From NCBI RefSeq assembly GCF_000769405.2, contig NZ_CP053440.1, positions 310,001-374,000 of the forward strand: DNA of 64,000 nucleotides, written 5' to 3'. Source of the stretch: Rhizobium brockwellii. Lineage in GTDB: Bacteria > Pseudomonadota > Alphaproteobacteria > Rhizobiales > Rhizobiaceae. A model generated the notes under the pieces. It was not told the DNA's origin. It searched no databases and worked only from the letters and a program-made list of their open reading frames with translations. Positions 35,171 through 43,612 of this stretch are shown here, piece after piece (positions within the stretch are counted from its first letter, which is position 1; every line of letters starts with the position of its first letter). A program made the translations under genes and the position numbers.

Positions 35171-35239
35171 ATGAACATGATTGCGCAAATCCATTATCAC
35201 TTGTGTACATCGTCTTTCGAGGTCACGAATGTCGGTTAA
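35171..35239 (+). CDS. Possible 22-residue leader peptide before the AraC gene
   Basis: ATG 35171 follows AGAAGAGGG and opens a 22-codon frame (MNMIAQIHYHLCTSSFEVTN...) that ends at 35239, 8 bp past the AraC start at 35229. Overlap with the regulator start suggests translational coupling. It could also be chance; no homologue is known to me. Confidence 0.25.
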   Translation: MNMIAQIHYHLCTSSFEVTNVG

Positions 35240-36251
35240 TTCTCATATACATAACGATGGCAGCCACGCCCGACAGCTGGCGGTGCAGAGCATGTTATTT
35301 CGGGAAACGGCGCACAGCGGGACGGACGCGGATGAACTCTCGGAAATATTGTCGACGCCAACCTCCCCGATCAAGGTTGCGGCGGAAGGCAATATGCCGA
35401 TTGCATACCACTGCAATTTCGTCTCCGTGGGAGAAGAGGTAACGGTAGCCGATTGTACCTACGAAGGCACAATCCTGATCAGGCGGGAGGCGCCCAGCGA
35501 CAGGATGATCGTTTTTCTGCCGATGGCAGGGAACGCATCCTTCGAAGGCATGCGGGAGCAAATATATTCCGTTCCCGCTCGTGGCACGATCCTTGAGGCA
35601 GGCCGTGTCGCGGGTGCTCGCCTGTTTGGGCCTCGCCGTCATTTCGGCCTGTTCGTCGATCAGGCGAAGATCACCAGCCACCTCACGCATATGTTCGACA
35701 GAACGATCAGCGGCGACGTCGATTTTCATCCGCACATCGATCTGACGACCGGTCCGGGGCTTGTATTGCAGCAAATTGTCTCGAGCCTCCATCGCGGCCT
35801 CAGCGGGAACGGACCGCTACAGCGGTCGCCGCTGGCTGCCGGTTCGCTCTGCGACGCGGCGATCTATCTGCTTCTGGAGACCTGCCCCAATCGTTATTCG
35901 AACGAGCTTGCGCTGCCTGCTCCGGCGCCGGCCCCGCGCCATGTGAAATGGGCCATCGACTTCATGCAGGAACACGTCGCCGAGCCGATTTCGCTCAACG
36001 ATATCGCGATGGCCGCCAAGGTCAGCGTTCGGACTTTGCAACAGGGTTTCCGGCAGTTCAGGGATACGACCCCGATGGCCTATCTGCAGGAGCTTCGCAT
36101 GGCTGCCGCCCATCGCGATTTGCTCGCGTCTGACGCGAAGCAAGGCATTGCCGACGTGGCGCTGAGATGGGGCTTTACGCATCTGGGGCGATTTGCAGCC
36201 GAATACAGGAAGCGTTTCGGCCTGCTGCCGTCACAGACCTTGAAGCGCTGA
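35229..36251 (+). CDS. AraC-family transcriptional regulator
   Basis: 340 residues from ATG 35229; a TTG start at 35181 would lengthen it by 16 residues, with no better ribosome site. The N-terminal 200 residues form a ligand-binding domain (FVSVGEEVTVADCTYEGTILIRR, MIVFLPMAGNASFEGM). The C-terminal double helix-turn-helix spans about 240-340: ISLNDIAMAAKVSVRTLQQGF and GIADVALRWGFTHLGRFAAEYRKRFG. It is not divergent from an obvious target; dadA precedes it and the M20 gene converges. The effector and target are unknown; by position, the dad genes or the convergent amidohydrolase operon are candidates. Confidence 0.87.
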   Translation: MSVNSHIHNDGSHARQLAVQSMLFRETAHSGTDADELSEILSTPTSPIKVAAEGNMPIAYHCNFVSVGEEVTVADCTYEGTILIRREAPSDRMIVFLPMAGNASFEGMREQIYSVPARGTILEAGRVAGARLFGPRRHFGLFVDQAKITSHLTHMFDRTISGDVDFHPHIDLTTGPGLVLQQIVSSLHRGLSGNGPLQRSPLAAGSLCDAAIYLLLETCPNRYSNELALPAPAPAPRHVKWAIDFMQEHVAEPISLNDIAMAAKVSVRTLQQGFRQFRDTTPMAYLQELRMAAAHRDLLASDAKQGIADVALRWGFTHLGRFAAEYRKRFGLLPSQTLKR

Positions 36252-36272
36252 GCGCTCACCCGGTCTCACAAA

Positions 36273-37433
36273 TCAGCCTGTCTGGAGCCGTCGACGAACA
36301 ATCCCTGCGTGGAAGTTTGCTCCATGCGAGAGGCCGGCGTCGTTGAAGTCATAGGTCGGGTTATGGAGCGGCGGCGAGTGCTCGCCATTGCCCAGGAATA
36401 CGAAACAGCCCGGCACCCGCGAGAGGAACTGCGCGAAGTCTTCGGATCCGGTCATCGGCTTGCGTGCAATGACGACATTCGAAGCACCGTAGAGATCGCG
36501 TGCCACAGTCAGGGCCTCCTCCGTCAAGACAGGGTCGTTCATGAGAGGCACGAATTCCCTAGTGTAGACGACATCGGCCCTGACGTTGTAGGTCATGGCC
36601 GCGCCCTCAGCGATCAGACGCATCTGCTTCTCGATCGTCTCGCTGATCTCCGAACGGAAGCTGCGGGCATCGCCCAGAATGCGGGCGAGGCCGGGAAGCG
36701 CATTCCTCGTGCCGTCGGTGATCAGTTCCGTGACGGACACGACGCCGATATCGGCCGGATCCAGCCGCCTGGAGACGATGGTCTGCAGGTTGGTCACGAG
36801 CGCGCAGGCCGCGACGAGCACCTCGTTGCCCCAGTGCGGTCGTGCGGCATGGCCGCCGACGCCCGTTAGCGTAATCTCGAAATTGTCCTCGGCCGACATG
36901 ATCTCGTCAGGACGCGTTTGGAAGCTGCCGACGCCGATCCCCGGCATGTTGTGGATGCCGTAGATTTCGTCGAACGGGAATCTTTCGAAGAGCCCGTCGG
37001 CGATCATCGCCAGCGCGCCTTTGCCCCATTCTTCGGCCGGTTGGAAGATGAAGTGCACGGTGCCGTCGAAACCGCCTTCACCGGCCAGGATCTTTGCTGC
37101 ACCGAGCAGCATCGTCGTGTGGCCGTCGTGACCGCAGGCATGCATGATTCCCGGGTTTTGGGACCGGTGCGAGAGCTCCGTCTGTTCGTTGATCCTGAGC
37201 GCATCCATATCGGCGCGCAGAGCAACGGCGCGATTGCCGCTGCCACGCCTCAGCGTTGCGACGACTCCTGTGCCGCCGACGCCCTCGACGACCTCGTCGA
37301 GCCCGAATTCCCGCAGCTTGGCGGCGACGAAGGCCGACGTCCGCTGCTCCTCGAAGCCGAACTCGGGGTGAGCGTGAAGATCGTGTCTCCACGCCGTCAT
37401 TTCCGCATGAAGCGCGTGCCTGTCGATGGTCAT
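36273..37433 (-). CDS. M20-family amidohydrolase (hippurate hydrolase/N-acyl-amino-acid type)
   Basis: 386 residues, no signal peptide. Metal-binding segments: ALRADMDALRI near 71, GIMHACGHDGHTTMLLGAA near 95, IFQPAEEWGKGA near 128 (the catalytic Glu pair), YGIHNMPG near 160, and PMTGSEDFAQFL near 335. The dimerisation domain carries GVGGHAARPHWGNEV. It removes an acyl or related group from an amino-acid nitrogen. It is the last of three coupled genes: its ATG overlaps the stop of the ureido/carbamoyl amidohydrolase. Confidence 0.88.
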   Translation of the reverse strand: MTIDRHALHAEMTAWRHDLHAHPEFGFEEQRTSAFVAAKLREFGLDEVVEGVGGTGVVATLRRGSGNRAVALRADMDALRINEQTELSHRSQNPGIMHACGHDGHTTMLLGAAKILAGEGGFDGTVHFIFQPAEEWGKGALAMIADGLFERFPFDEIYGIHNMPGIGVGSFQTRPDEIMSAEDNFEITLTGVGGHAARPHWGNEVLVAACALVTNLQTIVSRRLDPADIGVVSVTELITDGTRNALPGLARILGDARSFRSEISETIEKQMRLIAEGAAMTYNVRADVVYTREFVPLMNDPVLTEEALTVARDLYGASNVVIARKPMTGSEDFAQFLSRVPGCFVFLGNGEHSPPLHNPTYDFNDAGLSHGANFHAGIVRRRLQTG

Positions 37434-38677
37434 GCCGGCAATCCTTCCGTGGCAAGCCGGCGAACGATGTCAAGCAGGATATTCGTGCCTGCGACGAGAT
37501 CTTCGTCGGCGGTATATTCCTTGGGATTATGGCTGATGCCGCCGATGCTCGGCACGAAGATCATCGCCGACGGGGCGATCCTGGCGATCATCTGCGCATC
37601 GTGGCCGGCCCCGGAGGTCATCCGCCGGCAGGCGAGACCCCGGTTCCGCGCAGCCTTTTCGATGAGTCCGACGATCCCTTGGTCGAACTTCACAGGCTCG
37701 AACCGGGCAAGCCTTTCCACCGATATGCCGACCTGCTCCTCGGTTGATAGAATCTCCAGGAAGTTGGTGAGCGCGGTCTCCTCTTCTCTGAGGCGATCCT
37801 CGTCCGGATCGCGAAGGTCGACGGTGAAGGTTGCCCGCGACGGGATCACGTTGATGACATCAGGTTCGAAACGCATGCAGCCGACTGTCGCGACCGTCGG
37901 CGTGTTCGAGGCCTTCGCCCGGTCGCGCAGGAAGGTGACGACCCGTGCGGCGGCATGGCCCGCGTCTCGGCGCATCGAAATCGGCGTAGTTCCCGCATGA
38001 TTGGCGTCCCCCGTGATAACAACTCTCTGCCAGGAAATGCCTTGCAGATGTTCCACGGCGCCGACGGGAATGCCCTCGCGTTCGAGGATCGGCCCCTGCT
38101 CGATATGCAGCTCGATATAGGCATGCGGTCTGAGGAACCCCGGTTGATGTTCGCCGGCATAGCCTATCCGCTCGAGTTCATCGCCGAGCATCGTTCCATC
38201 GGTGCCGATGGTGGCAAGCGCCGTATCGACATCCAGGCCGCCCGCATAGACCAGGGATCCCATCATATCGGGTGCGTAGCGCACGCCCTCCTCGTTCGTG
38301 AAAGCCGCAACGACGATCGGACGAGATGGCGTCAAGCCTTCTGCCTTCAGCGTTTCGATCACTTCAAGCCCGGAAAGGGTGCCGTAGCAGCCGTCGTAAA
38401 TGCCGGCGCCGATGACCGTGTCGATATGCGAGCCAAGCATTAGGGGCGCGGCGTCAACGGTACCTTCAGGCTTCCAGATGCCGAAGATATTGCCGATCCG
38501 ATCGACGGCGACCTCAAGTCCTGCGCCCTCGATCCAGCCGACGAACCGGTCGCGGCCGAGCTTCTCCGTATCGGAAGCCGCCAGCCGGATCAGCCGGCCG
38601 TCGGTATCCCGGCCGATCTCGCCGAGCGTCCGGATCCGTCCGAGCAGACGCGCCGCATCGATCGATTGTCCGGTCAT
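37430..38677 (-). CDS. Zinc-dependent amidohydrolase, N-carbamoyl-L-amino-acid hydrolase / allantoate amidohydrolase type
   Basis: 415 residues. M20 subgroup with metal ligands in LGSHIDTVIGAGIYDGCYGTL near 82, FTNEEGVRY near 126 and YIELHIEQGPILE near 188, and a conserved SGAGHDAQMIARIAPSAMIFVPS near 368. This subgroup cuts ureido (carbamoyl) groups from amino acids or allantoate, releasing ammonia and carbon dioxide. Start and stop both overlap neighbours by ATGA, between dpaL and the M20 amidohydrolase, so the three enzymes are made together and probably act on one compound. Confidence 0.88.
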   Translation of the reverse strand: MTGQSIDAARLLGRIRTLGEIGRDTDGRLIRLAASDTEKLGRDRFVGWIEGAGLEVAVDRIGNIFGIWKPEGTVDAAPLMLGSHIDTVIGAGIYDGCYGTLSGLEVIETLKAEGLTPSRPIVVAAFTNEEGVRYAPDMMGSLVYAGGLDVDTALATIGTDGTMLGDELERIGYAGEHQPGFLRPHAYIELHIEQGPILEREGIPVGAVEHLQGISWQRVVITGDANHAGTTPISMRRDAGHAAARVVTFLRDRAKASNTPTVATVGCMRFEPDVINVIPSRATFTVDLRDPDEDRLREEETALTNFLEILSTEEQVGISVERLARFEPVKFDQGIVGLIEKAARNRGLACRRMTSGAGHDAQMIARIAPSAMIFVPSIGGISHNPKEYTADEDLVAGTNILLDIVRRLATEGLPA

Positions 38678-39885
38678 GTCAGCGCTCCTTCATGGTTCTT
38701 GCCAACGACTGCTGCGGGCGACAGTCCGACGATCTCTTGATATTTGCCCGGATCGGTCGCACCTTCCGTGTTGACGACGAAGATGCGGGAGCGTTGGTCG
38801 ATCGAGAGCGCCGCCTTGACCGCCGGATCGGCGACGGCCTTCATGGCCCCTGCGAGGCCGACACCGCCGCTTTCGCCGGCGACGACCGCGGGATCACCGG
38901 AGACCGGGTGCGCAAGGCGCTTCATGACGTCGGTCGCATCTGCCTCGTCCACCGTCATGAAGGCGTCGGCGGTGCGGGAGAGAACCCGCCAAGCGACGAG
39001 AGAGGGTTCGTAACATTCGAGCATGGCCATGACGGTCGGTTCGCCATGGGCGATCGTGACCGGACGTCCGGCGCGCGCCGTCTCGAACAGGCATGCAGCG
39101 CGGGCGGGATCGACGACCGTGAAGAGGGGACGACTTTCGCCGAGTGCAATTGCTAGGTGGCCGGCCACCGCTGCGGCAATTCCCCCGACGCCGGACTGGA
39201 TGAACACATGGGTCGGCGGCTCCGGCATCTGCCTGAGAGCTTCCCTGACAAGGGCGGTATAACCTTGCATAACCAAACCGGGGATCCGCTCATAGCCCGG
39301 CCAGGACGTATCCGAAACGATGATCCAGCCGTTCGCCTTGGCCACGCGGGCCGCCTCCCGGACGGAGTCGTCATAGGTTCCCTGGACACGGATCATCTCG
39401 GCGCCGAGGCGGGCGATGGTGGCGACGCGTTCGTCGCTGACGCCTGAGTGTACGAAGATTGCGGCGCGCGCACCGACCAGCTGCGCGCCTTGGGCCACCG
39501 AACGGCCATGGTTGCCGTCGGTCGCGCAGGCGACCGTCATCGCCTGCGCAACGGCGCGGACATCAGGCGAATGCAGCTCCGCCATGTCGACGACGCGGCC
39601 GAGCCGCTGCTCGGCCTGTTCGAGGACAAGGCGGATCACCGCATAGGCTCCCCCGAGCGCCTTGAAACTTCCAAGCCCGAGGCGATGGCCTTCGTCCTTG
39701 ACGTGGATCGCGGCGACGCCGATTTCGTTCGCCAATCCGGGCAAAGCCACGAGCGGCGTTACCCCATGGTCCCTCCGGGAAGCGAGGTGGCGTTCCACCT
39801 CCACGGCGGCGGAGGCGTCGAGCGCTTTCTCATCCCTCGGGTCAAGTGCCAGACGATAGTCCGCTGTGGTGTTCAAAAGAAACAT
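38674..39885 (-). CDS. dpaL: Diaminopropionate ammonia-lyase
   Basis: 403 residues, fold-type II PLP enzyme. PLP-lysine in LGLGSFKALGGAYAV near 75, the DGNHGRSVAQGAQL motif near 122 (phosphate and substrate site), IQSGVGGIAAAVAGHL near 226 and VAGESGGVGLAGAM near 337. The family turns 2,3-diaminopropionate into pyruvate and two ammonia. The ATG at 39885 is divergent from an Lrp gene. Linkage to two amidohydrolases suggests the diaminopropionate is released from an N-substituted precursor. A serine/threonine dehydratase-like role is the alternative. Confidence 0.85.
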   Translation of the reverse strand: MFLLNTTADYRLALDPRDEKALDASAAVEVERHLASRRDHGVTPLVALPGLANEIGVAAIHVKDEGHRLGLGSFKALGGAYAVIRLVLEQAEQRLGRVVDMAELHSPDVRAVAQAMTVACATDGNHGRSVAQGAQLVGARAAIFVHSGVSDERVATIARLGAEMIRVQGTYDDSVREAARVAKANGWIIVSDTSWPGYERIPGLVMQGYTALVREALRQMPEPPTHVFIQSGVGGIAAAVAGHLAIALGESRPLFTVVDPARAACLFETARAGRPVTIAHGEPTVMAMLECYEPSLVAWRVLSRTADAFMTVDEADATDVMKRLAHPVSGDPAVVAGESGGVGLAGAMKAVADPAVKAALSIDQRSRIFVVNTEGATDPGKYQEIVGLSPAAVVGKNHEGALT

Positions 39886-39990
39886 CGCGCACCTTTATGT
39901 GTGGTTTCGCTGAACTCTATTGCAGCACAGACGAAAAGGGCGCTGATATTTGACCGTTCATTTGCAATTTTGTTTCATTGGAGTATCGAT

Positions 39991-40473
39991 TTGCGCAACC
40001 CCGTTCACCAGCCGCATCTCGACGATTTCGACCGGAAGATCCTCGCAATTCTCCAGCGGGACAATATGACCCCGCAGCGAACGATCGGCGATGCGGTGAA
40101 CCTTTCCGCGCCGGCAGTTCAGCGACGGATCAAGCGCATGCGGGAGGAGGGGGTCATCCGGGCGGATGTTTCGATCATCGAGCCGCAGGCGGTCGGACAA
40201 TCCATCACGATCTTCGTCGAGGTGGAGGTCATCAGCGAAACCGCCGAGCAGATCGAGCAGGCAAAGACTGAGTTCGCGGCTGCGGCCGAAATCCAGCAAT
40301 GTTACTACGTCACCGGCGAAGCGGATTTCATTCTGGTCATCATCGTGCCGTCAATGGCCGACTACGAGGCTCTGACGCGCAGGCTGTTCTTCGGGAACAA
40401 CAACGTCAAACGCTTCCGGACCTTCGTCGCGATGGATCGGGTCAAGGTCGGGCTTGGGGTGCCTGTGGGATAG
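39991..40473 (+). CDS. Lrp/AsnC-family regulator, divergent from dpaL (TTG start)
   Basis: 160 residues. TTG at 39991 is chosen because GGAG lies 8 bp before it and the conserved HLDDFDRKILAILQRDN begins at about residue 7; the long frame upstream overlaps dpaL. Helix-turn-helix IGDAVNLSAPAVQRRIKRMREEG near 27, then a RAM domain with QQCYYVTGEADFILVIIVPSM. It closely resembles the Lrp protein encoded at 48275-48781, including the C-terminal AMDRVKVGL pattern. By position it regulates the dpaL operon. Confidence 0.87.
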   Translation: MRNPVHQPHLDDFDRKILAILQRDNMTPQRTIGDAVNLSAPAVQRRIKRMREEGVIRADVSIIEPQAVGQSITIFVEVEVISETAEQIEQAKTEFAAAAEIQQCYYVTGEADFILVIIVPSMADYEALTRRLFFGNNNVKRFRTFVAMDRVKVGLGVPVG

Positions 40474-40514
40474 GAGGATGCGACGGCTGGTTTACCGCCG
40501 CATCGGGAGCGGGC

Positions 40515-41849
40515 CTATGCGGCGCACTTCAGCGCATCACTGAGCGTCGAGACGATCGTGTCGATCTGGCTTTTCTCGATGATGAGCGGCGGCGAGAGGG
40601 CGATAATGTCGCCGGTCACCCGGATCAGCAGGCCCTTGTTGAAGCAGTCGACGAAGATTTCGTAGGCGCGGGTTCCCGGCGCGCCGTCACGAGGAGCCAG
40701 TTCGACTGCACCGACCAGTCCGAGATTGCGGATGTCGACGACATGAGGCAGGCCTTTCAGTGAATGGAGGGCCTCCTGCCAGTACTCGGCCAAATCGGCT
40801 GCGCGGGTCAGCAGGCCTTCCTCCTCGTAGATCTCGAGCGTAGCGAGCCCGGCGGCGCAGGCGACCGGATGGCCGGAATAGGTGTAGCCATGGAAGAGTT
40901 CGATCGCATTTTCCGGTCCGACCATCAGGCCGTCATAGACCTTGCGGCTGGCAAAGACCGCGCCCATCGGGATCGTGCCGTTGGTGATGCCCTTTGCCGT
41001 GGTGATGAGGTCGGGCACGACGCCGAAATAGTCGGTCGCAAAAGGGGTGCCGAGACGCCCGAAGCCGGTGATGACCTCGTCGAAGATCAGCAGGATTCCG
41101 TGCTTGTCGGCGGTTGCGCGCAGCTTCTCCAGATAACCCTTCGCAGGCAGAACCACGCCTGCCGATCCCGACATCGGCTCGACGATGACGGCTGCGATGG
41201 TTTCCGCGCCGTGCAGTTGCACCAGGCGCTCGAGATCGTCCGCCAGTTCCACGCCGTGAGCGGGAAGACCCTTTGAGAACGCATTGCGCTCGATGTCGAG
41301 CGTGTGGCGCATATGGTCGGCCGGTATTTGCGGGAAGACCCGCCGGTTGTTGACGAGACCGCCGACGGAAATGCCGCCGAACCCGACGCCATGATATCCC
41401 TTCTCGCGCCCGATGATCCGCGTGCGGGTGCCCTGGCCGATCGCCCGCTGATAGGCGATCGCAATCTTGAGCGCCGTATCGACCGATTCCGAGCCTGAGC
41501 CGGTGAAGAATATCCTGTCGAGCTTGGCTTGCGGGCCGCCCGGCGCGTTCGCAGCCAACTTCGAGGCGAAGTCGAAAGCGATCGGATGCCCCATCTGAAA
41601 GGTTGGCGCATAGTCCAGCGTTGCCAGTTGTCGCTCGACGGCTTGGGAAATCTTCTTGCGGCCGTGGCCGGCATTGCAGCACCAGAGGCCAGCCGTGCCG
41701 TCAAGCACCTGATGTCCATCGATGTCGGTGTAATACATGCCCTCGGCGGCTGCCAGAAGGCGCGGCGTTGCCTTGAATTGCCGGTTCGCGGTGAACGGCA
41801 TCCAGAAATTTTCGAGTACGGGCGCGTTCGTTTTGCTGAGCTGGTCCAT
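40515..41849 (-). CDS. Class III aminotransferase, omega-amino acid:pyruvate (beta-alanine) type
   Basis: 444 residues. Start MDQLSKTNAPVLENFWMPFTANRQFK is the usual opening of omega-amino-acid:pyruvate aminotransferases. GTAGLWCCNAGHGR near 50, FFTGSGSESVDTALKIA near 115, LLIFDEVITGFGRLG near 252 (Asp to PLP N1), PLP-lysine in ITTAKGITNGTIPMG near 282, and ELFHGYTYSGHPVACAAG near 316. It moves an amino group from beta-alanine or a related omega-amine to pyruvate. It is divergent from a PuuR-type regulator and probably under its control. Confidence 0.9.
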   Translation of the reverse strand: MDQLSKTNAPVLENFWMPFTANRQFKATPRLLAAAEGMYYTDIDGHQVLDGTAGLWCCNAGHGRKKISQAVERQLATLDYAPTFQMGHPIAFDFASKLAANAPGGPQAKLDRIFFTGSGSESVDTALKIAIAYQRAIGQGTRTRIIGREKGYHGVGFGGISVGGLVNNRRVFPQIPADHMRHTLDIERNAFSKGLPAHGVELADDLERLVQLHGAETIAAVIVEPMSGSAGVVLPAKGYLEKLRATADKHGILLIFDEVITGFGRLGTPFATDYFGVVPDLITTAKGITNGTIPMGAVFASRKVYDGLMVGPENAIELFHGYTYSGHPVACAAGLATLEIYEEEGLLTRAADLAEYWQEALHSLKGLPHVVDIRNLGLVGAVELAPRDGAPGTRAYEIFVDCFNKGLLIRVTGDIIALSPPLIIEKSQIDTIVSTLSDALKCAA

Positions 41850-41992
41850 CCTGGCCTCCTTTGGGGTGGCGCCGAGAATGGCAATTTCTCTCTTTCAAAC
41901 AAGTCCTTTTCTTCGTATTTGTAAGCCATTGAAATTAAACGAATGAAAGGGTATTATTTTTGATATTCTGGACAACACAAACGAGCCGCATC
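41850..41992. promoter_or_regulatory. AT-rich divergent promoter, aminotransferase / PuuR-type regulator
   Basis: 143 bp with long A/T tracts (CATTGAAATTAAACGAATGA near 41930, then TATTATTTTTGATATT). It holds back-to-back promoters. A TGAAA/TTTCA-type arrangement on both sides could be the operator of the cupin-HTH protein, but no clear palindrome stands out. Confidence 0.45.
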
Positions 41993-42541
41993 ATGTCAGT
42001 CGATATCGGCAGCCGTCTTCGCTATCTCCGCATCGCTCATAAGCTTTCCCAGCGTGAGCTCGCCAAGCGCACTGGAGTGCCCAATTCGACGATCTCGCTG
42101 ATCGAATCGAACGCCTCCAACCCGTCGGTCGGGGCCTTGAAGCGAATTCTGGATGGCATCCCCATCGGCCTGGCGGAATTCTTCGCCTTCGAGCCCGAGC
42201 GTCCAAGGAAGGCCTTCTATGCGGCCGAGGAGCTGGTGGAGATCGGCAAGGGCGCCATCTCCTACAGGCAGGTTGGGGAAAACCTGTTCGGGCGCAGCCT
42301 GCAAATCCTCAAGGAATGCTACCAGCCGGGCGCCGACACCGGAAAGGTTCCCCTTGTTCACGAGGGGGAGGAGGGCGGGATCGTGCTCTCGGGAAGGCTC
42401 GAGGTGACGGTCGATGACGAGCGGCGTATCCTTGGGCCGGGTGACGCCTACTATTTCGAAAGCAGACGCCCGCACCGCTTCCGCTGCGTCGGACCGGTGC
42501 CCTGCGAGGTCATCAGCGCCTGCACGCCGCCGACTTTCTAG
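41993..42541 (+). CDS. XRE-type HTH regulator with C-terminal cupin (PuuR-like)
   Basis: 182 residues from ATG 41993. Helix-turn-helix at about 4-60 (IGSRLRYLRIAHKLSQRELAKRTGVPNSTISLIESN), cupin at about 110-180 (VHEGEEGGIVLSGRLEV, LGPGDAYYFESRRPHRF). PuuR-type regulators repress polyamine or amino-acid catabolic genes and sense a small metabolite through the cupin. It is divergent from the class III aminotransferase. Its stop overlaps that of the convergent ProC-like gene in the four bases CTAG. Confidence 0.9.
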   Translation: MSVDIGSRLRYLRIAHKLSQRELAKRTGVPNSTISLIESNASNPSVGALKRILDGIPIGLAEFFAFEPERPRKAFYAAEELVEIGKGAISYRQVGENLFGRSLQILKECYQPGADTGKVPLVHEGEEGGIVLSGRLEVTVDDERRILGPGDAYYFESRRPHRFRCVGPVPCEVISACTPPTF

Positions 42542-43320
42542 TTCTTGCCCTCGATCCGGGCAAGTACACCGTCGAGTGCAGCGGTCAACGCGGCAAGGCC
42601 GCCCTTCTTCTCGAAGTCGGAGAAAACCTGCTCGTTCAGTCCGCCCTTGGTCGCGAATTCGCGGCTCAGCGCGCTGAACGGTTCGTTGCCGGGGCTATTC
42701 GCTTTCTGCGCGAGGCTTGCAAAGAGCGGGGCAATGTAGGCCTGTCCCTTCGCCTTTTCGAGGCCGCTTCTTTCCAGCCAGACGGCAACCTGTTCCATGA
42801 TGCCGAAATAGGTCGACATCATTGCGCTCGCTGCTGCGAGAAGATCATATTCCTTCCTCGACCGGCATTGGACAGCCGTTCCGAGCGCATCGAACAGCGC
42901 TGCGACGGCGGTATCGGGCGGATAGATGGCAGTGACGCCTTGCCGAGCGGCGACGAACGGCAGGGGAATCGCCTGCACGAGATGCACGTCGGCGGCGATC
43001 CATTCGGAGAGGGCCTGGCGCTCCGTCGCCGCAACGAGGCTGACGACCATTTGCCCATCCCTGAACGATAGCGCGCGCACGACCTCCTCGGCGACTTGCG
43101 GCCGTATCGCCAGGAACACCATGTCGCTGCGCTCGACGACGTCCTGATTGTCCTTGGCAATTCTCACAGCGGCGAATTCGTCTGCCAGAGTCGCGGCGAT
43201 GTGAGCGCTTCGAGGAGATACGTGAATCTCGGAGGCATAGGCCGGCTCAGTGAGAATCCCTCGAACCATCGCTTCGGTAATCGCGCCGGTGCCGACGAAT
43301 CCGATACTGTCGATTTTCAT
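42538..43320 (-). CDS. Pyrroline-5-carboxylate reductase-like protein (ProC family)
   Basis: 260 residues from ATG 43320 (MKIDSIGFVGTGAITEAMVRG). Rossmann glycine motif GFVGTGAITEA at 7-17, VFLAIRPQVAEEVVRAL near 68 and the C-terminal helical dimer domain with EFATKGGLNEQVFSDFEKKG near 222, matching the ProC GGxxxE segment. Family members reduce cyclic imines to proline-like products or work in reverse on related imino acids. With a neighbouring omega-aminotransferase, whose products may cyclise, reduction of a cyclic imine is plausible. It is probably not the main biosynthetic ProC. Confidence 0.85.
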   Translation of the reverse strand: MKIDSIGFVGTGAITEAMVRGILTEPAYASEIHVSPRSAHIAATLADEFAAVRIAKDNQDVVERSDMVFLAIRPQVAEEVVRALSFRDGQMVVSLVAATERQALSEWIAADVHLVQAIPLPFVAARQGVTAIYPPDTAVAALFDALGTAVQCRSRKEYDLLAAASAMMSTYFGIMEQVAVWLERSGLEKAKGQAYIAPLFASLAQKANSPGNEPFSALSREFATKGGLNEQVFSDFEKKGGLAALTAALDGVLARIEGKN

Positions 43321-43361
43321 TTGACTACTCCGCAGCCCGCAGGGCCCCAGCGCGACGTCCC

Positions 43362-43612
43362 CGCGCCGAACCACATCACCTATAATACGGCAAAGACGGC
43401 GGTTGCCCCTTCACCAGAACTTCGCCCGGGACTATGCACCTGACAAAGTTGCGGTCAATGCCGTCTGCCCCGGCGAAATCGATACGCCGATGCTCGACGC
43501 CGTTATTACGCGCGCCGGCGGATGGTTTGATCCTGCTTTCGTTTCGGATTTCACCCGTTTACAAGGCGAGGAGGCTGCGAACATTCGACCGAACGGAAGG
43601 CATCGATCTTGA
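43362..43612 (+). pseudogene. Remnant of a short-chain dehydrogenase (C-terminal half, frameshifted)
   Basis: One frame reads NHITYNTAKTAVA, the Tyr-xxx-Lys active-site helix of an SDR. After a frame change near 43405 the next frame reads LHQNFARDYAPDKVAVNAVCPGEIDTPML, the adjacent SDR strand with its VNxVCPG motif. The frame ends at 43612 without the normal C-terminal end. The N-terminal half is absent, cut off by the ProC-like gene. It is a decayed gene, not a functional enzyme. Confidence 0.75.

Noticed and set aside
39448..39990. 181-codon N-terminal extension of the Lrp gene
   Set aside because: It is antisense to dpaL. The Lrp fold begins at about 40009, and TTG 39991 has a good ribosome site.
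43403..43612. Reading the SDR fragment as a small functional protein
   Set aside because: It lacks the cofactor-binding half and its active-site Tyr/Lys helix is in another frame, so it is a remnant.
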